Source: a virus. From it: 40,647 nt of DNA. A model generated the notes under the pieces. The model searched no databases. It was not told the origin of the DNA and saw nothing but the letters and a program-made list of their open reading frames with translations. The stretch is from positions 1 to 40,647 of IMG/VR virus record IMGVR_UViG_3300045110_000463. One strand, given 5' to 3'. This document shows positions 6,244-13,094 of the stretch, piece after piece (positions within the stretch are counted from its first letter, which is position 1; every line of letters starts with the position of its first letter). A program made the translations under genes and the position numbers.

Positions 6244-6629
6244 GACCACGCTCCCACGCCGCCCTGATTGATGCGCTGGGCCAGGAACCTGACTGCCTGG
6301 TACGGGTCGTCTGGATCGTCATAGCCCCACGCGTAGAAGCGCAGCAGCTCGCCACGCGGGTGGAGTTGCACCGCGCCGCGTTCGCCGAGGCGGCCGCGAG
6401 CGTACGGGTTGTAGTCGCCGCCGGTCTCGCAGCGCACGATCGAACGCAGCCAGGTGTAACTGATGTCGAACTCGATGCTGTACTGCCAGATCGCCGCCAG
6501 CGTGTCGTCCGCGGTATAGCCGCTCTCCTGCGCGCGGGCGGGAGCCGCGAGGTAGATGAGTGTGAACGCGATCAGCAGCGCGCACAGTAGGAACGTGAGC
6601 GACCACGCCTCGCGCCGCGACAGCGCCAT
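6234..6629 (-). CDS. Secreted lytic transglycosylase / lysozyme-like protein (131 aa)
   Basis: An N-terminal signal sequence or anchor (WSLTFLLCALLIAFTLIYLAAPARAQ) precedes a small SLT/lysozyme-like domain. Glu68 in RCETGGDYNPYARG is the likely catalytic acid, followed by GERGAVQLHP and DPYQAVRFLAQRI. It should cleave peptidoglycan outside the membrane. It sits in the early replication operon, away from the lysis module, so it may serve superinfection exclusion or wall remodelling rather than final lysis. Starts in a TGATG overlap. Confidence 0.75.
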   Translation of the reverse strand: MALSRREAWSLTFLLCALLIAFTLIYLAAPARAQESGYTADDTLAAIWQYSIEFDISYTWLRSIVRCETGGDYNPYARGRLGERGAVQLHPRGELLRFYAWGYDDPDDPYQAVRFLAQRINQGGVGAWSCR

Positions 6630-6940
6630 CAGCCCTCGTCCTCGTCGAGTCGCGCGCCACAGTGCGGACAGACGGGTGGAGCTGCGTCCTGGGCTTGAGC
6701 CAGCAGCAGGATGTACTCGGCCGCCGTCTGCAGCGCTGGACTGAGCGCGGCGCTGTTGCGCAGCGCGTGCACCATGCCGTCGCGCCAGATCAACCAGAAG
6801 GTCGCGGCGTCGACGTGCCCCACGTCGGGGTGCCAGTGGCGTAGCGCGAAGCGGCGCCGTGTAGCGGTCTGCTCGATGTCGAGGGTGGCGATGCTGGTGT
6901 CCGCGCGAGGCATGGCTTCGCCCTGGGTCGTTCTGGGCAT
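6629..6940 (-). CDS. Hypothetical protein with C-terminal CxxC (103 aa)
   Basis: ATG 6940 lies four bases after the RHH gene stop; a second in-frame ATG at 6913 is possible. The middle is helical and Trp-rich (ATFWLIWRDGMVHALRN), and the C-terminus has CPHCGARL, half of a zinc ribbon. The stop overlaps the transglycosylase start (TGATG). Function unknown. Confidence 0.55.
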   Translation of the reverse strand: MPRTTQGEAMPRADTSIATLDIEQTATRRRFALRHWHPDVGHVDAATFWLIWRDGMVHALRNSAALSPALQTAAEYILLLAQAQDAAPPVCPHCGARLDEDEG

Positions 6941-6944
6941 CGGA

Positions 6945-7112
6945 CTACGCCGCTACTGACTGTTGTTCAGACTCGAGTTCGACCGATTCCAGTGCTTTGC
7001 GCAACAGGACAGCGGCCTGGTCGCCGGGTGCGCGACGCTCTTCGGCGCTGATCTTGCGCAACCGCTCAAACGTCTGCACGTCGAGCTTGACGTACAGGGA
7101 ACTGTTGCTCAT
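6945..7112 (-). CDS. Ribbon-helix-helix (Arc/MetJ-like) regulator (55 aa)
   Basis: The product begins SNSSLYVKLDVQTFERLRKI, a strand then helix pattern of RHH_1 proteins, followed by the second helix GDQAAVLLRKALESVE. Such proteins dimerise and bind short palindromes, often autoregulating. It is the first gene of the minus-strand early operon, and a perfect 27-bp palindrome lies 45 bases upstream of its ATG. Repression of the early operon through that palindrome is a direct prediction, but is inference. Confidence 0.65.
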   Translation of the reverse strand: MSNSSLYVKLDVQTFERLRKISAEERRAPGDQAAVLLRKALESVELESEQQSVAA

Positions 7113-7157
7113 GCGGCCGACTATGCCGCCCCGTGTCTAGCCGCGTCGACGCCTGTA

Positions 7158-7184
7158 ATCGGACAGATCGTCGATCTGTCCGAT
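7158..7184. promoter_or_regulatory. Perfect 27-bp operator-like palindrome
   Basis: The 13-base arm ATCGGACAGATCG (7158-7170) is followed by one central base and its exact complement (7172-7184). An additional half-site CGGACAG lies at 7188-7194. It stands upstream of the RHH-led early operon and behind the 111-aa HTH gene. Confidence 0.7.
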
Positions 7185-7194
7185 CAGCGGACAG

Positions 7195-7530
7195 TCACAC
7201 GTGAGCGCGTATCGCAAGCGACCAGTAGCGCAGAAATCCGTCCCAGCCAGCGATGCCGGCTTTAGCCAGCCAGCGCCCGATCGTGCGTGTGGTACGCCCG
7301 AATGCTCGAGCAGCGTCAGACTCGCGCGGTGGAAGATCCTCGGGTGGCAGCCGTGCCGCCCACTGACTCAGATCGAGCAGGAATTCAGTTGTCGACGACC
7401 AGGTCGCCGTCGAACTCGGATGGCCTGTCTTGTTGTGACCACGCAGTGCGACCGCGAGCTCAGCCCGATCAGCGGCCGATAGCTGAGCCTGCTGAATCTC
7501 GTCCAGAATACGCCGCGCAAGCTGGTCCAT
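7195..7530 (-). CDS. HTH-containing regulator candidate (111 aa)
   Basis: ATG 7530 has a TTGGAG ribosome site seven bases upstream; a longer TTG start at 7542 would overlap that site. The C-terminal part RESDAARAFGRTTRTIGRWLAKAGI is a helix-turn-helix-like segment. The gene is divergent from the 7752 gene, and a GAAC-N4-GTTC box lies just upstream. Position suggests a lysogeny regulator, but the family is not recognised. Confidence 0.6.
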   Translation of the reverse strand: MDQLARRILDEIQQAQLSAADRAELAVALRGHNKTGHPSSTATWSSTTEFLLDLSQWAARLPPEDLPPRESDAARAFGRTTRTIGRWLAKAGIAGWDGFLRYWSLAIRAHV

Positions 7531-7547
7531 GCCCCACTCCAACGCTA

Positions 7548-7559
7548 GAACATGCGTTC
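7548..7559. promoter_or_regulatory. LexA-type SOS box candidate
   Basis: GAACATGCGTTC is a perfect GAAC-N4-GTTC dyad, the SOS box type bound by LexA in Bacillus and many actinobacteria. It lies 18 bases before the start of the 111-aa HTH gene on the minus strand, where it could link that gene to DNA damage. Chance occurrence of an 8-base dyad in 40 kb is not negligible; placement is the main support. Confidence 0.5.
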
Positions 7560-7624
7560 CACACTGTACGGGGCTGGCCTCTCCTCATGCCAGTCCTGTC
7601 GCATACCTGTTACACGCCTTCGGG

Positions 7625-7654
7625 TTGCAATTCAAGTCTACCGGCGTGCACAAT
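7625..7654 (+). promoter_or_regulatory. Possible sigma70-type promoter
   Basis: TTGCAA (7625-7630) and CACAAT (7649-7654) are 18 bases apart and would start transcription near 7661, ahead of the + strand HTH gene and the integrase. Weak consensus; operator-like repeats lie immediately downstream. Confidence 0.3.
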
Positions 7655-7683
7655 GGCAGGACTTTCGGCCAACTTCGTCCTAG

Positions 7684-7707
7684 ACAGTCTGACTGTGCAA
7701 CGGACAG
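7684..7707. promoter_or_regulatory. Inverted repeat and CGGACAG half-site
   Basis: ACAGTCTGACTGT (7684-7696) is a perfect 13-bp dyad. CGGACAG (7701-7707) repeats the half-site of the 27-bp palindrome. Both sit between the putative promoter and the 7752 gene, as a repressor-operator region would. Confidence 0.45.
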
Positions 7708-7751
7708 ACCACTGCTTGGCACACGACACCGCAATCCGGTGTCAAGGGGGC

Positions 7752-8153
7752 ATGGCTATACTGCGCCTTCGATGGGCCGGTACCGGCGCTGTCGCGGGCG
7801 AAGTGGCAGGACTTGAGCGGAACCGCTTCCTGACCCGCGAGGCGTACCTGGAAGTAGCACGACCTCTACTCGAAACGCGGCCCGACATCGGCACGCTCGA
7901 GCAACTGGCTCACGCCCTGGACATATCGTCGCGGACACAGGCGCGCTACTTCGCTCGATTCGGTATCGACAAAGACGAGCTGGCAGATTGGCCGGCGCGC
8001 CGTGCGCGTGCTCGATCCATAACCAGCACCACGGCGCCGTGCCGGTGGACCTTTGGGCTGGTGGTAACGGCATCTACTCTCGAGGAAGCCGTGGCTCGCT
8101 TTCGCGCTGAGATCAGCCCGTCCGTCGAGATCGAAAGCGTCCAGAAGCGCTGA
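7752..8153 (+). CDS. HTH regulator candidate (133 aa)
   Basis: I use ATG 7752; the open frame runs further upstream (ATG 7653 also possible) without a clear ribosome site. The centre (IGTLEQLAHALDISSRT, then QARYFARFGI) looks like a helix-turn-helix. The layout mirrors the divergent 111-aa protein, whose HTH also ends in a similar RTIGRWLAKAGI pattern. It lies between operator-like repeats and the integrase, fitting a switch or excision-control protein. Family not recognised. Confidence 0.5.
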   Translation: MAILRLRWAGTGAVAGEVAGLERNRFLTREAYLEVARPLLETRPDIGTLEQLAHALDISSRTQARYFARFGIDKDELADWPARRARARSITSTTAPCRWTFGLVVTASTLEEAVARFRAEISPSVEIESVQKR

Positions 8154-8176
8154 CCTGCTGCCGGCATACAGAAACC

Positions 8177-8206
8177 CTGTCAGGTGACACGACAGACCAC
8201 TGACAG
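8177..8206. promoter_or_regulatory. Inverted repeat with GACAGACCACTG
   Basis: CTGTCA (8177-8182) and TGACAG (8201-8206) form a dyad. Within it, GACAGACCACTG (8191-8202) is an exact copy of 7703-7714. Together these suggest a second operator for the same regulator, upstream of the integrase operon. Confidence 0.4.
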
Positions 8207-8268
8207 ATACCCAATGTGTCCTGACGCAGGCGTCGACGGCGGCAACACTTGCGCACAGACTGACTGGC

Positions 8269-8439
8269 ATGTCCGAAAAACCGGGGCCGCTGCCATCCCG
8301 CCCGCCCGAAGACGCCATCCGCGAGCTGGTCGCGCTGTTACGTACTGGTTACAAAGCTTTGTTAGAGACACGCGGAGATACTGCAAGCAGCACCACTAAG
8401 CGTGTAGACTCTGAGGATGCTAGCGACCCAGCCGCTTGA
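8269..8439 (+). CDS. Small hypothetical protein overlapping integrase start (56 aa)
   Basis: ATG 8269 opens a 56-residue frame (EKPGPLPSRPPEDAIRELV, then a Ser/Thr-rich tail) that runs 23 bases into the integrase gene in another frame. Amino-acid texture is protein-like and the overlap suggests coupling, as for a recombination directionality factor, but no motif supports that. The gene contains the dyad ACAAAGCTTTGT (8351-8362). No strong ribosome site. Confidence 0.4.
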   Translation: MSEKPGPLPSRPPEDAIRELVALLRTGYKALLETRGDTASSTTKRVDSEDASDPAA

Positions 8440-10030
8440 TGGGCGGCGCATCCTGCGCGGCGTACGTGTCTCGACACCGCATCAAGTCGAGAATTGGTCG
8501 GTCCTCGCGCAGGAAAAAGACTTCGACCTGGTGCTCACCGCGTGGGGCGCCACCATCGTGCCGTTCAACGAGCAGCAGGTTTCAGGGCGCGACCTGGCCA
8601 AACGCAAGGTCCTGCTTGCCCAGCTCGAACGTCTCGAACGTGGCGAGGCCGACGGCATCGCCTACTACGACATCAAGCGGCTGACGCGTAACGAGCTCGG
8701 CATCGACGGCGGCATCATCGCCAAGCAATTGATCCGCCTGCGCGCGGTGCTGGTCACCTACCGCAAGATCTTCGAACTCTGGAAAGAGTCGGACCTGAAG
8801 GACTTCCAGTTCGAATGCATGCTCGCGGGTATCGACGTTCGTGGCATTCGCGACACCTTCTGGCGCGGTCTGTTTCAACGCGCCGATAGCGAGGCGTTTC
8901 AGATGGGCAAGCCGCCGATCGGCTACACCAACCGCAAAGAAACTGCGCTCAACTCGAAGGGCCGCGAAGTGGTGCGCAAGATCCTCGAGAAGGATCCCGC
9001 CCAGGCCGACATGATGACGCGCATGATCGCCCTGCTGGACGAGTGCCACAGTCTCGGCGAGGTCTGCCGACAGCTCAACCAGGCTGGGATGCTTCTCACC
9101 GCGCGCGGCGAGCAGCGCGGTGAGAAGATCGTGCCCTGGAAGCCGAACAACCTTCGACGCATGCTCGAGAACACGCTCTACGCCGGCCAGTGGTATTTCG
9201 GTCGCAATAGCAAACGCGAGTCAGCAGTCTGGGAAGGTCGCGAGCATCGCCGTTTTCATCATGAGGTGCCAGAGTTGGCGTACTGGTCCGCAGCTGACGC
9301 GATCCGCTGGCGGCGCAAGTTCCACCCAACAGGCGCCTGGGTCCCGCAGTCTCGTGCTCGCAAGTACAGCCGCGGGCTGATTGGCGTGCTCGCCTGCGTG
9401 ACCTGTGGACGGCCGATGGTCAGCGCCGGCCAGTTGGGTTACCAGTGTTCGAGCCAGCGCAACGGCCTCTGCCCGGCCGCTCAGGTACTCAGCGAGCGTG
9501 GCGCCCTCATTGCGCTGCGCGAGATTCTGCCAGCCTTGCTGCCGTCAGCCGAAGCGCTCGAAGCCGAGAACGCCCGTCAATCCCAGGCCGATGAGCGCGT
9601 CAGCGGGCTCGAATCGAAGTTGGTAGTGCTCCAGGCTCAGCAGGAAGAAGACACACAACAGTGGATGCGGATCCGCGGCGTCAAACCGCTGAGCATCACG
9701 CGTGCGTTGCAGGAGCGCGAAGAGCAGATGGACCTGACGCGTGCCCAACTCGAGGAGGCGCGTGCCGACGCGATCGCTAATCAGAAAGGGTTTGTCGGCG
9801 CGCGCGAGCTACTCGACCACTCGGTCGAGATCATTGACAAGCTAACGCCGTACCAGCAAGCGCGCGTCTATCGGCTGCTCGTGACTGACGTACGAGTGCG
9901 CGGAGTAGGTATCGCGCGCGGCCGACGGTGGACCATTGACTCGTACACGCCACTCCTCACCGAAGCCACGCTTAGCGATCCTTCTGCTGGCAGTTTGTGG
10001 CCTAAACTATCCTTAGCCATGAGCGCCTGA
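8417..10030 (+). CDS. int: Large serine recombinase (integrase), 537 aa
   Basis: The N-terminal resolvase fold has RVS (Ser19, likely nucleophile), VSGRDLAKR (Arg58) and YYDIKRLTRN (Arg88, Arg91). A recombinase domain follows (QMGKPPIGY through LYAGQWYFG). A zinc ribbon has C327, C330, C344 and C352 (ACVTCGRP, QCSSQRNGLC), and a coiled coil at about 395-460 precedes the C-terminus, as expected for a large serine integrase. It should join attP to attB without host factors, giving lysogeny. ATG 8417 is the only start before the first conserved strand. The residues before Ser19 differ from the usual AIYARVS. Confidence 0.9.
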   Translation: MLATQPLDGRRILRGVRVSTPHQVENWSVLAQEKDFDLVLTAWGATIVPFNEQQVSGRDLAKRKVLLAQLERLERGEADGIAYYDIKRLTRNELGIDGGIIAKQLIRLRAVLVTYRKIFELWKESDLKDFQFECMLAGIDVRGIRDTFWRGLFQRADSEAFQMGKPPIGYTNRKETALNSKGREVVRKILEKDPAQADMMTRMIALLDECHSLGEVCRQLNQAGMLLTARGEQRGEKIVPWKPNNLRRMLENTLYAGQWYFGRNSKRESAVWEGREHRRFHHEVPELAYWSAADAIRWRRKFHPTGAWVPQSRARKYSRGLIGVLACVTCGRPMVSAGQLGYQCSSQRNGLCPAAQVLSERGALIALREILPALLPSAEALEAENARQSQADERVSGLESKLVVLQAQQEEDTQQWMRIRGVKPLSITRALQEREEQMDLTRAQLEEARADAIANQKGFVGARELLDHSVEIIDKLTPYQQARVYRLLVTDVRVRGVGIARGRRWTIDSYTPLLTEATLSDPSAGSLWPKLSLAMSA

Positions 10031-10096
10031 TGTCATGACACTGTCTGCCTGATACAGTGACATAAGAAGCCCCCGCACTGGTTGGCAGTCGGGGGC
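10030..10096 (+). terminator. Tandem hairpins behind integrase (terminator or attP candidate)
   Basis: CACTGT (10039-10044) pairs with ACAGTG (10054-10059) with partial outer pairing (10030-10063). GCCCCCG (10069-10075) pairs with CGGGGGC (10090-10096), extended by ACTG/CAGT. No T tract follows. The position next to the integrase is also where attP sites often lie; the sequence alone does not decide. Confidence 0.45.
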
Positions 10097-10123
10097 GTGG
10101 CAACCGAAAGAGGTGACAATCGG

Positions 10124-10267
10124 ATGCAGCAACAGTCTACCGCGCGCCTGATTACGTGCCTGGCCGTCTATCGCGCCCAGCGTGTGAACCACCACTGCAC
10201 GTTGCCGCGGCCGCATATGGCCCACCGCTGCCCGTGCGGTATTGAATGGCCCGAGACAGATGGCTGA
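10124..10267 (+). CDS. Small Cys/His-containing protein (47 aa)
   Basis: AAAGAGGTGAC precedes ATG 10124. The 47-residue product has C, H-H-C and H-R-C-P-C residues that could bind a metal. Its stop overlaps the next ATG by eight bases (ATGGCTGA). First gene of the operon downstream of the integrase. Function unknown. Confidence 0.55.
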   Translation: MQQQSTARLITCLAVYRAQRVNHHCTLPRPHMAHRCPCGIEWPETDG

Positions 10268-10871
10268 ACTGCGAGTGGCTGGCAGGCAGCCGTACTGCAC
10301 CGGGTGCTGGAATGGTGTAGCCGCGACAGACGAGCGCAGCTTGTGTCCTGACTGTGCCCTGAAGCCAGTGGTCAGAGTGATCAACCACAGCGGTCGGCGG
10401 ATGTGGGTACTCAAAAGCCAGGCCGCGGTGTGCGCCGGCTGCAGCGAGTGGTTCTACAGCAACACCAACAACCGATTCACACGCCGATGCGAGGGCTGTT
10501 TTGAGCTCGGCGGGGCAGGCAAGGCGCTCAAACTAGCTGGCGTCAAGTCGCAGACGCTGTATGACCGCTTGCGCTATGACCGCTTGCTACCCGAAGACAT
10601 CGTACGTATCCCGTATCGCGACCGAGCAACTATGCGTGGCGTTGGTCGGAAATCGCTCGAGTTGCTCAACCAGCTCATGCCCTACATGCCTGCCCCTGAA
10701 CCCGATGACGGCCAGCACATGATTAAGCTGCAACTGACCGACATCGAGGCAGAGTGGCTAGTGGCCGTGCTCAGCCTCGTGCAGATGTTGGCCAGGAAAT
10801 GGGATGACCGTACCGCGATCGACACGGCCAACGCGGTCTGGGCCAAGGTCAGCGCCGCCCGTCTCGACTGA
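10260..10871 (+). CDS. Zinc-binding protein with HhH/alpha-CTD-like segment (203 aa)
   Basis: The N-terminal 80 residues have repeated cysteine pairs (YCTGC, LCPDC, VCAGC, RCEGC), enough for two zinc ribbons. Residues around RIPYRDRATMRGVGRKSLELLNQL resemble the helix-hairpin-helix of the RNA polymerase alpha C-terminal domain (R-x-P ... G-x-GRKSL). This might allow DNA or transcription-complex binding. The C-terminus is a helical domain. ATG 10260 couples to the preceding gene; TTG 10242 is a less likely start. Assignment is by local resemblance only. Confidence 0.55.
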   Translation: MAELRVAGRQPYCTGCWNGVAATDERSLCPDCALKPVVRVINHSGRRMWVLKSQAAVCAGCSEWFYSNTNNRFTRRCEGCFELGGAGKALKLAGVKSQTLYDRLRYDRLLPEDIVRIPYRDRATMRGVGRKSLELLNQLMPYMPAPEPDDGQHMIKLQLTDIEAEWLVAVLSLVQMLARKWDDRTAIDTANAVWAKVSAARLD

Positions 10872-11089
10872 TGAGCTACGTCTATACGGATCGAGACGGC
10901 ATCGGCGTACAGGATCCAGCAATTCGTGCGTACGGCTGCCAGTGGATTGGGCAAGAGTGCGAGCGCGCCGGGGCGTGGCGACGCGGCAAAGCATTGGTCC
11001 GGTTTCAGGACGGCACGCTCGTGCTAGTGCGCTCCCGGTTGCTGCGGAAGATTGCCGTGACCACGCCCGCGGCAGAAGTCCTGCCATGA
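10871..11089 (+). CDS. Hypothetical protein (72 aa)
   Basis: ATG 10871 overlaps the preceding stop (TGATG). The product is beta-rich (KALVRFQDGTLVLVRSRLLRKI), suggesting a small SH3-like or KOW-like barrel, though no motif is diagnostic. Its stop overlaps the next start (ATGA). Confidence 0.55.
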   Translation: MSYVYTDRDGIGVQDPAIRAYGCQWIGQECERAGAWRRGKALVRFQDGTLVLVRSRLLRKIAVTTPAAEVLP

Positions 11090-11721
11090 TGATCGATGCT
11101 CAGCACCTAGTGGAGCTGGTGAACCGAACCGCTGTGCGCCTGTGGCGTCGCCACGATACGTGCGTCGCTTCGACTGCGGCGCTTATCCGCATTCTTGCAG
11201 CGCACGATATCCAGGCACGTGCGCTGCGTGTCGAAGCTCACGTCTGGCCGCCCTCCGGCCATCCGCCCAATGTGTACGGTAGCGTGCTCGGCAGCGCCGG
11301 CGACGGAAGTCGTCGGCCAGCCGCCAAGCCGGGCATGTGGCACGGGCATCTCGCCTGTCTGGCTGAAGAATCCTGGCTACTCGATTCCACCCTCGACCAA
11401 GTGTGTTACGGCAAGAAAACCCGGATCACTGCCGTTCGAATCAAGCCGCTAGCGGCACGCATTCCTGAAGGGTTCCTCGAGCTACCCGCAGAACGGTGGG
11501 CTCCGGGTACACCACTTGATGTGCCGCAAGCTGATGGCTGGTACGCGCGCTACTGGATGTTTCGTCGCCAGGTGGGCTGGAAAAGCGCAGGCGCCTTCCG
11601 CCCATCTCAACACGCTGATTTGGTATATGCGGTGCTGGACGAGCTTGATCGGCGCCGACAGAACATCGTCCTTGATGGTGACAGAGCTAATGGTCGTGCC
11701 GAAGAAGTCCACCGAGCTTGA
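11086..11721 (+). CDS. Transglutaminase/papain-like fold protein (211 aa)
   Basis: A possible Cys-His-Asp triad is visible: Cys26 in RHDTCVASTAALIRIL, a His in GMWHGHLACL (86 or 88) and Asp100 in SWLLDSTLDQ, with the spacing of transglutaminase-like proteins. The segment after Cys26 (LAAHDIQARALRVEAHV) also matches that fold. Activity could be a protease, amidase or acyltransferase; substrate unknown. ATGATG at 11086 overlaps the previous stop. It lies in a non-essential-looking small gene array, so a host-interaction role is possible. Confidence 0.6.
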   Translation: MMIDAQHLVELVNRTAVRLWRRHDTCVASTAALIRILAAHDIQARALRVEAHVWPPSGHPPNVYGSVLGSAGDGSRRPAAKPGMWHGHLACLAEESWLLDSTLDQVCYGKKTRITAVRIKPLAARIPEGFLELPAERWAPGTPLDVPQADGWYARYWMFRRQVGWKSAGAFRPSQHADLVYAVLDELDRRRQNIVLDGDRANGRAEEVHRA

Positions 11722-11947
11722 GATAGCGTGCGCTGACCTGATCGCGTCAGCGACAGCCGAGCTCGAGACCGCTCTCCAGAAGGAAGTCGCCTGGCGCGAG
11801 GAGCTGCAATTCCTGACCATCGACCAGGCCGTCGAGATCGGTAAGCTGCGCGAGACATTGCGCCAGATCCTCAACGACCCCGATGCGCACATCCTCGACT
11901 CCCACCGTGACGACGGATGGGCCGCGCTCGCGCGCAAGGTGCCCTGA
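11690..11947 (+). CDS. Coiled-coil hypothetical protein (85 aa)
   Basis: The product is mainly helical (ELEIACADLIASATAELETAL, EIGKLRETLRQILND). The start is uncertain: ATG 11675 and ATG 11690 are in frame, both inside the end of the preceding gene and with weak ribosome sites. Function unknown. Confidence 0.5.
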   Translation: MVVPKKSTELEIACADLIASATAELETALQKEVAWREELQFLTIDQAVEIGKLRETLRQILNDPDAHILDSHRDDGWAALARKVP

Positions 11948-11973
11948 TGAGCCAAACATAATGGCGCTTAGGT

Positions 11974-12417
11974 ATGACTAAACCAACCGACCAGCCCCGA
12001 AACATCAGCCGCGAGTGGGACGAGATCCACGCCGAGCGTGACGCCCTGCGCGCGGAGATCGAGAAACTCAGGGCGATAAAAGCGGGCGTTGTCCGTGTCG
12101 AACTAGCCAACCGACTGTTCGGTTCAGACAAATACGTTCCTGAACAAGCACTCGACGCCCTGCGCGCCGAGGTCGAGCGACTGCTGATCCCCTGTACTGA
12201 CCTCGAACCGCATGACGCCTTCTGTAGCGGCGGGCCACGGTGCGTAAAGGCGATGCGCGAGGAAGTCAAAGAGCAATATGCCGACCACGTCGAGCGACTG
12301 CGGACGGCACTTGAGGAGATCACCGACCTCGAACTGGAGGGCGATGCGTCCCTCGCTGATGCGATGACAATTGCCGACGAGGCGCTCAACCCGCCGCCCG
12401 ATGCTAGTCAGAGCTAA
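11974..12417 (+). CDS. Coiled-coil hypothetical protein (147 aa)
   Basis: Two long coiled-coil stretches (EIHAERDALRAEIEKLRA, ALDALRAEVERLL) flank a short Cys/His segment (IPCTDLEPHDAFCSGGPRC) that might bind metal. The DALRAE phrase recurs in the 13087 gene, suggesting shared ancestry of the helices. The gene ends in DASQS, encoded by the CTAGTCAGA junction repeat. Confidence 0.6.
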   Translation: MTKPTDQPRNISREWDEIHAERDALRAEIEKLRAIKAGVVRVELANRLFGSDKYVPEQALDALRAEVERLLIPCTDLEPHDAFCSGGPRCVKAMREEVKEQYADHVERLRTALEEITDLELEGDASLADAMTIADEALNPPPDASQS

Positions 12418-12437
12418 TTGTTGTTAGAGGGACCAAG

Positions 12438-12566
12438 ATGAACACGCGCCAAGCCATCGCGCTCAAGCACCATTGCCGTCTGGCGTGCGAAACCATGAAT
12501 CCTCGATTCCGCTGGCGGGCCATCACGCATTCGATCGTGCTATCGGTCAACAGCGGCTATGAGTGA
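12438..12566 (+). CDS. Small basic hypothetical protein (42 aa)
   Basis: AGAGGGACCAAG precedes ATG 12438. The 42-residue product is basic with several His, Cys and Trp (ALKHHCRLACETMNPRFRWRA) and a hydrophobic end. It is too short to classify. Confidence 0.5.
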   Translation: MNTRQAIALKHHCRLACETMNPRFRWRAITHSIVLSVNSGYE

Positions 12567-12572
12567 CTGGAG

Positions 12573-12866
12573 ATGAACCTGGGCGGGCCAGTCTGGCACG
12601 CGAGCGCAGCACCTCTCAGTCAGTTCCTGCCGATCGGGCGCGACGCCCTGCGCGCTCACGCGCTCGAAGCGCTGGACGGTGTCGGTAGTGTTTTGCGCGG
12701 TGAGTGGGAAGAATGGTCGGGGCGCGCTTACCACGTGCGGCGGCGTCTGTCGGAAGCCGAGCAGGCGCAGGTTGGCCCGGTGGTAGACGTGCGGAACACC
12801 CCAGAGGCCGAACGCCTGTATGCTCGCGCGCAGCGCTTCTTGCCCGCTGGCGTACCGATGCTTTGA
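12573..12866 (+). CDS. Hypothetical protein (97 aa)
   Basis: ATG 12573 follows GGAG directly. The protein starts MNLGGPVWHASAAP and is helical further on (RDALRAHALEALDGVGSVL). No catalytic motif or family recognised. Confidence 0.55.
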   Translation: MNLGGPVWHASAAPLSQFLPIGRDALRAHALEALDGVGSVLRGEWEEWSGRAYHVRRRLSEAEQAQVGPVVDVRNTPEAERLYARAQRFLPAGVPML

Positions 12867-12878
12867 GGCTTAGGTCTA

Positions 12879-13094
12879 TTGAAACAAGGCAGCCAGGAAT
12901 GCGTACGCCGCGAGTGCCCGGTCGATAGCGTGTTCGACTACGAGCACCATCAGGTGATCGTGCGTCACGGCCAGGACCGCTTCGCGGCGCCGTTACCGAC
13001 CGTGTATCGCCTGTTCGAGGAATACGACCGCTGGGTCGATTTGCTGCATGCTCGCGACGATGCGCGGGCAACAGATCGAGCAACCCATGACTGA
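12879..13094 (+). CDS. Hypothetical protein (71 aa), TTG start
   Basis: TTG 12879 follows GCTTAGGT, the same octamer that precedes the start at 11974. The product has a beta then helical core (DYEHHQVIVRHGQDRFAAP, TVYRLFEEYDRWVDLLHA). The stop overlaps the next start by eight bases (ATGACTGA). GTG codons inside the frame are alternative starts. Confidence 0.45.
   Translation: MKQGSQECVRRECPVDSVFDYEHHQVIVRHGQDRFAAPLPTVYRLFEEYDRWVDLLHARDDARATDRATHD

Noticed and set aside
8184-8399. 71-aa ORF starting at 8184 upstream of the integrase
   Set aside because: Out of frame with the more protein-like 8269-8439 ORF and lying across operator-like repeats; composition is unconvincing.
10069-10096. phiC31-like attP because of GCCCCC ... 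CAGT-GGGGGC arms
   Set aside because: The resemblance is limited to GC-rich arms. At 28 bp the spacing is too short for a serine integrase attP, so I keep it only as part of an unresolved hairpin region.
11516-11690. N-terminal 58 residues of a longer ORF at 11516-11947
   Set aside because: This part overlaps the transglutaminase-like gene in another frame and has no ribosome site; a later ATG is more plausible.
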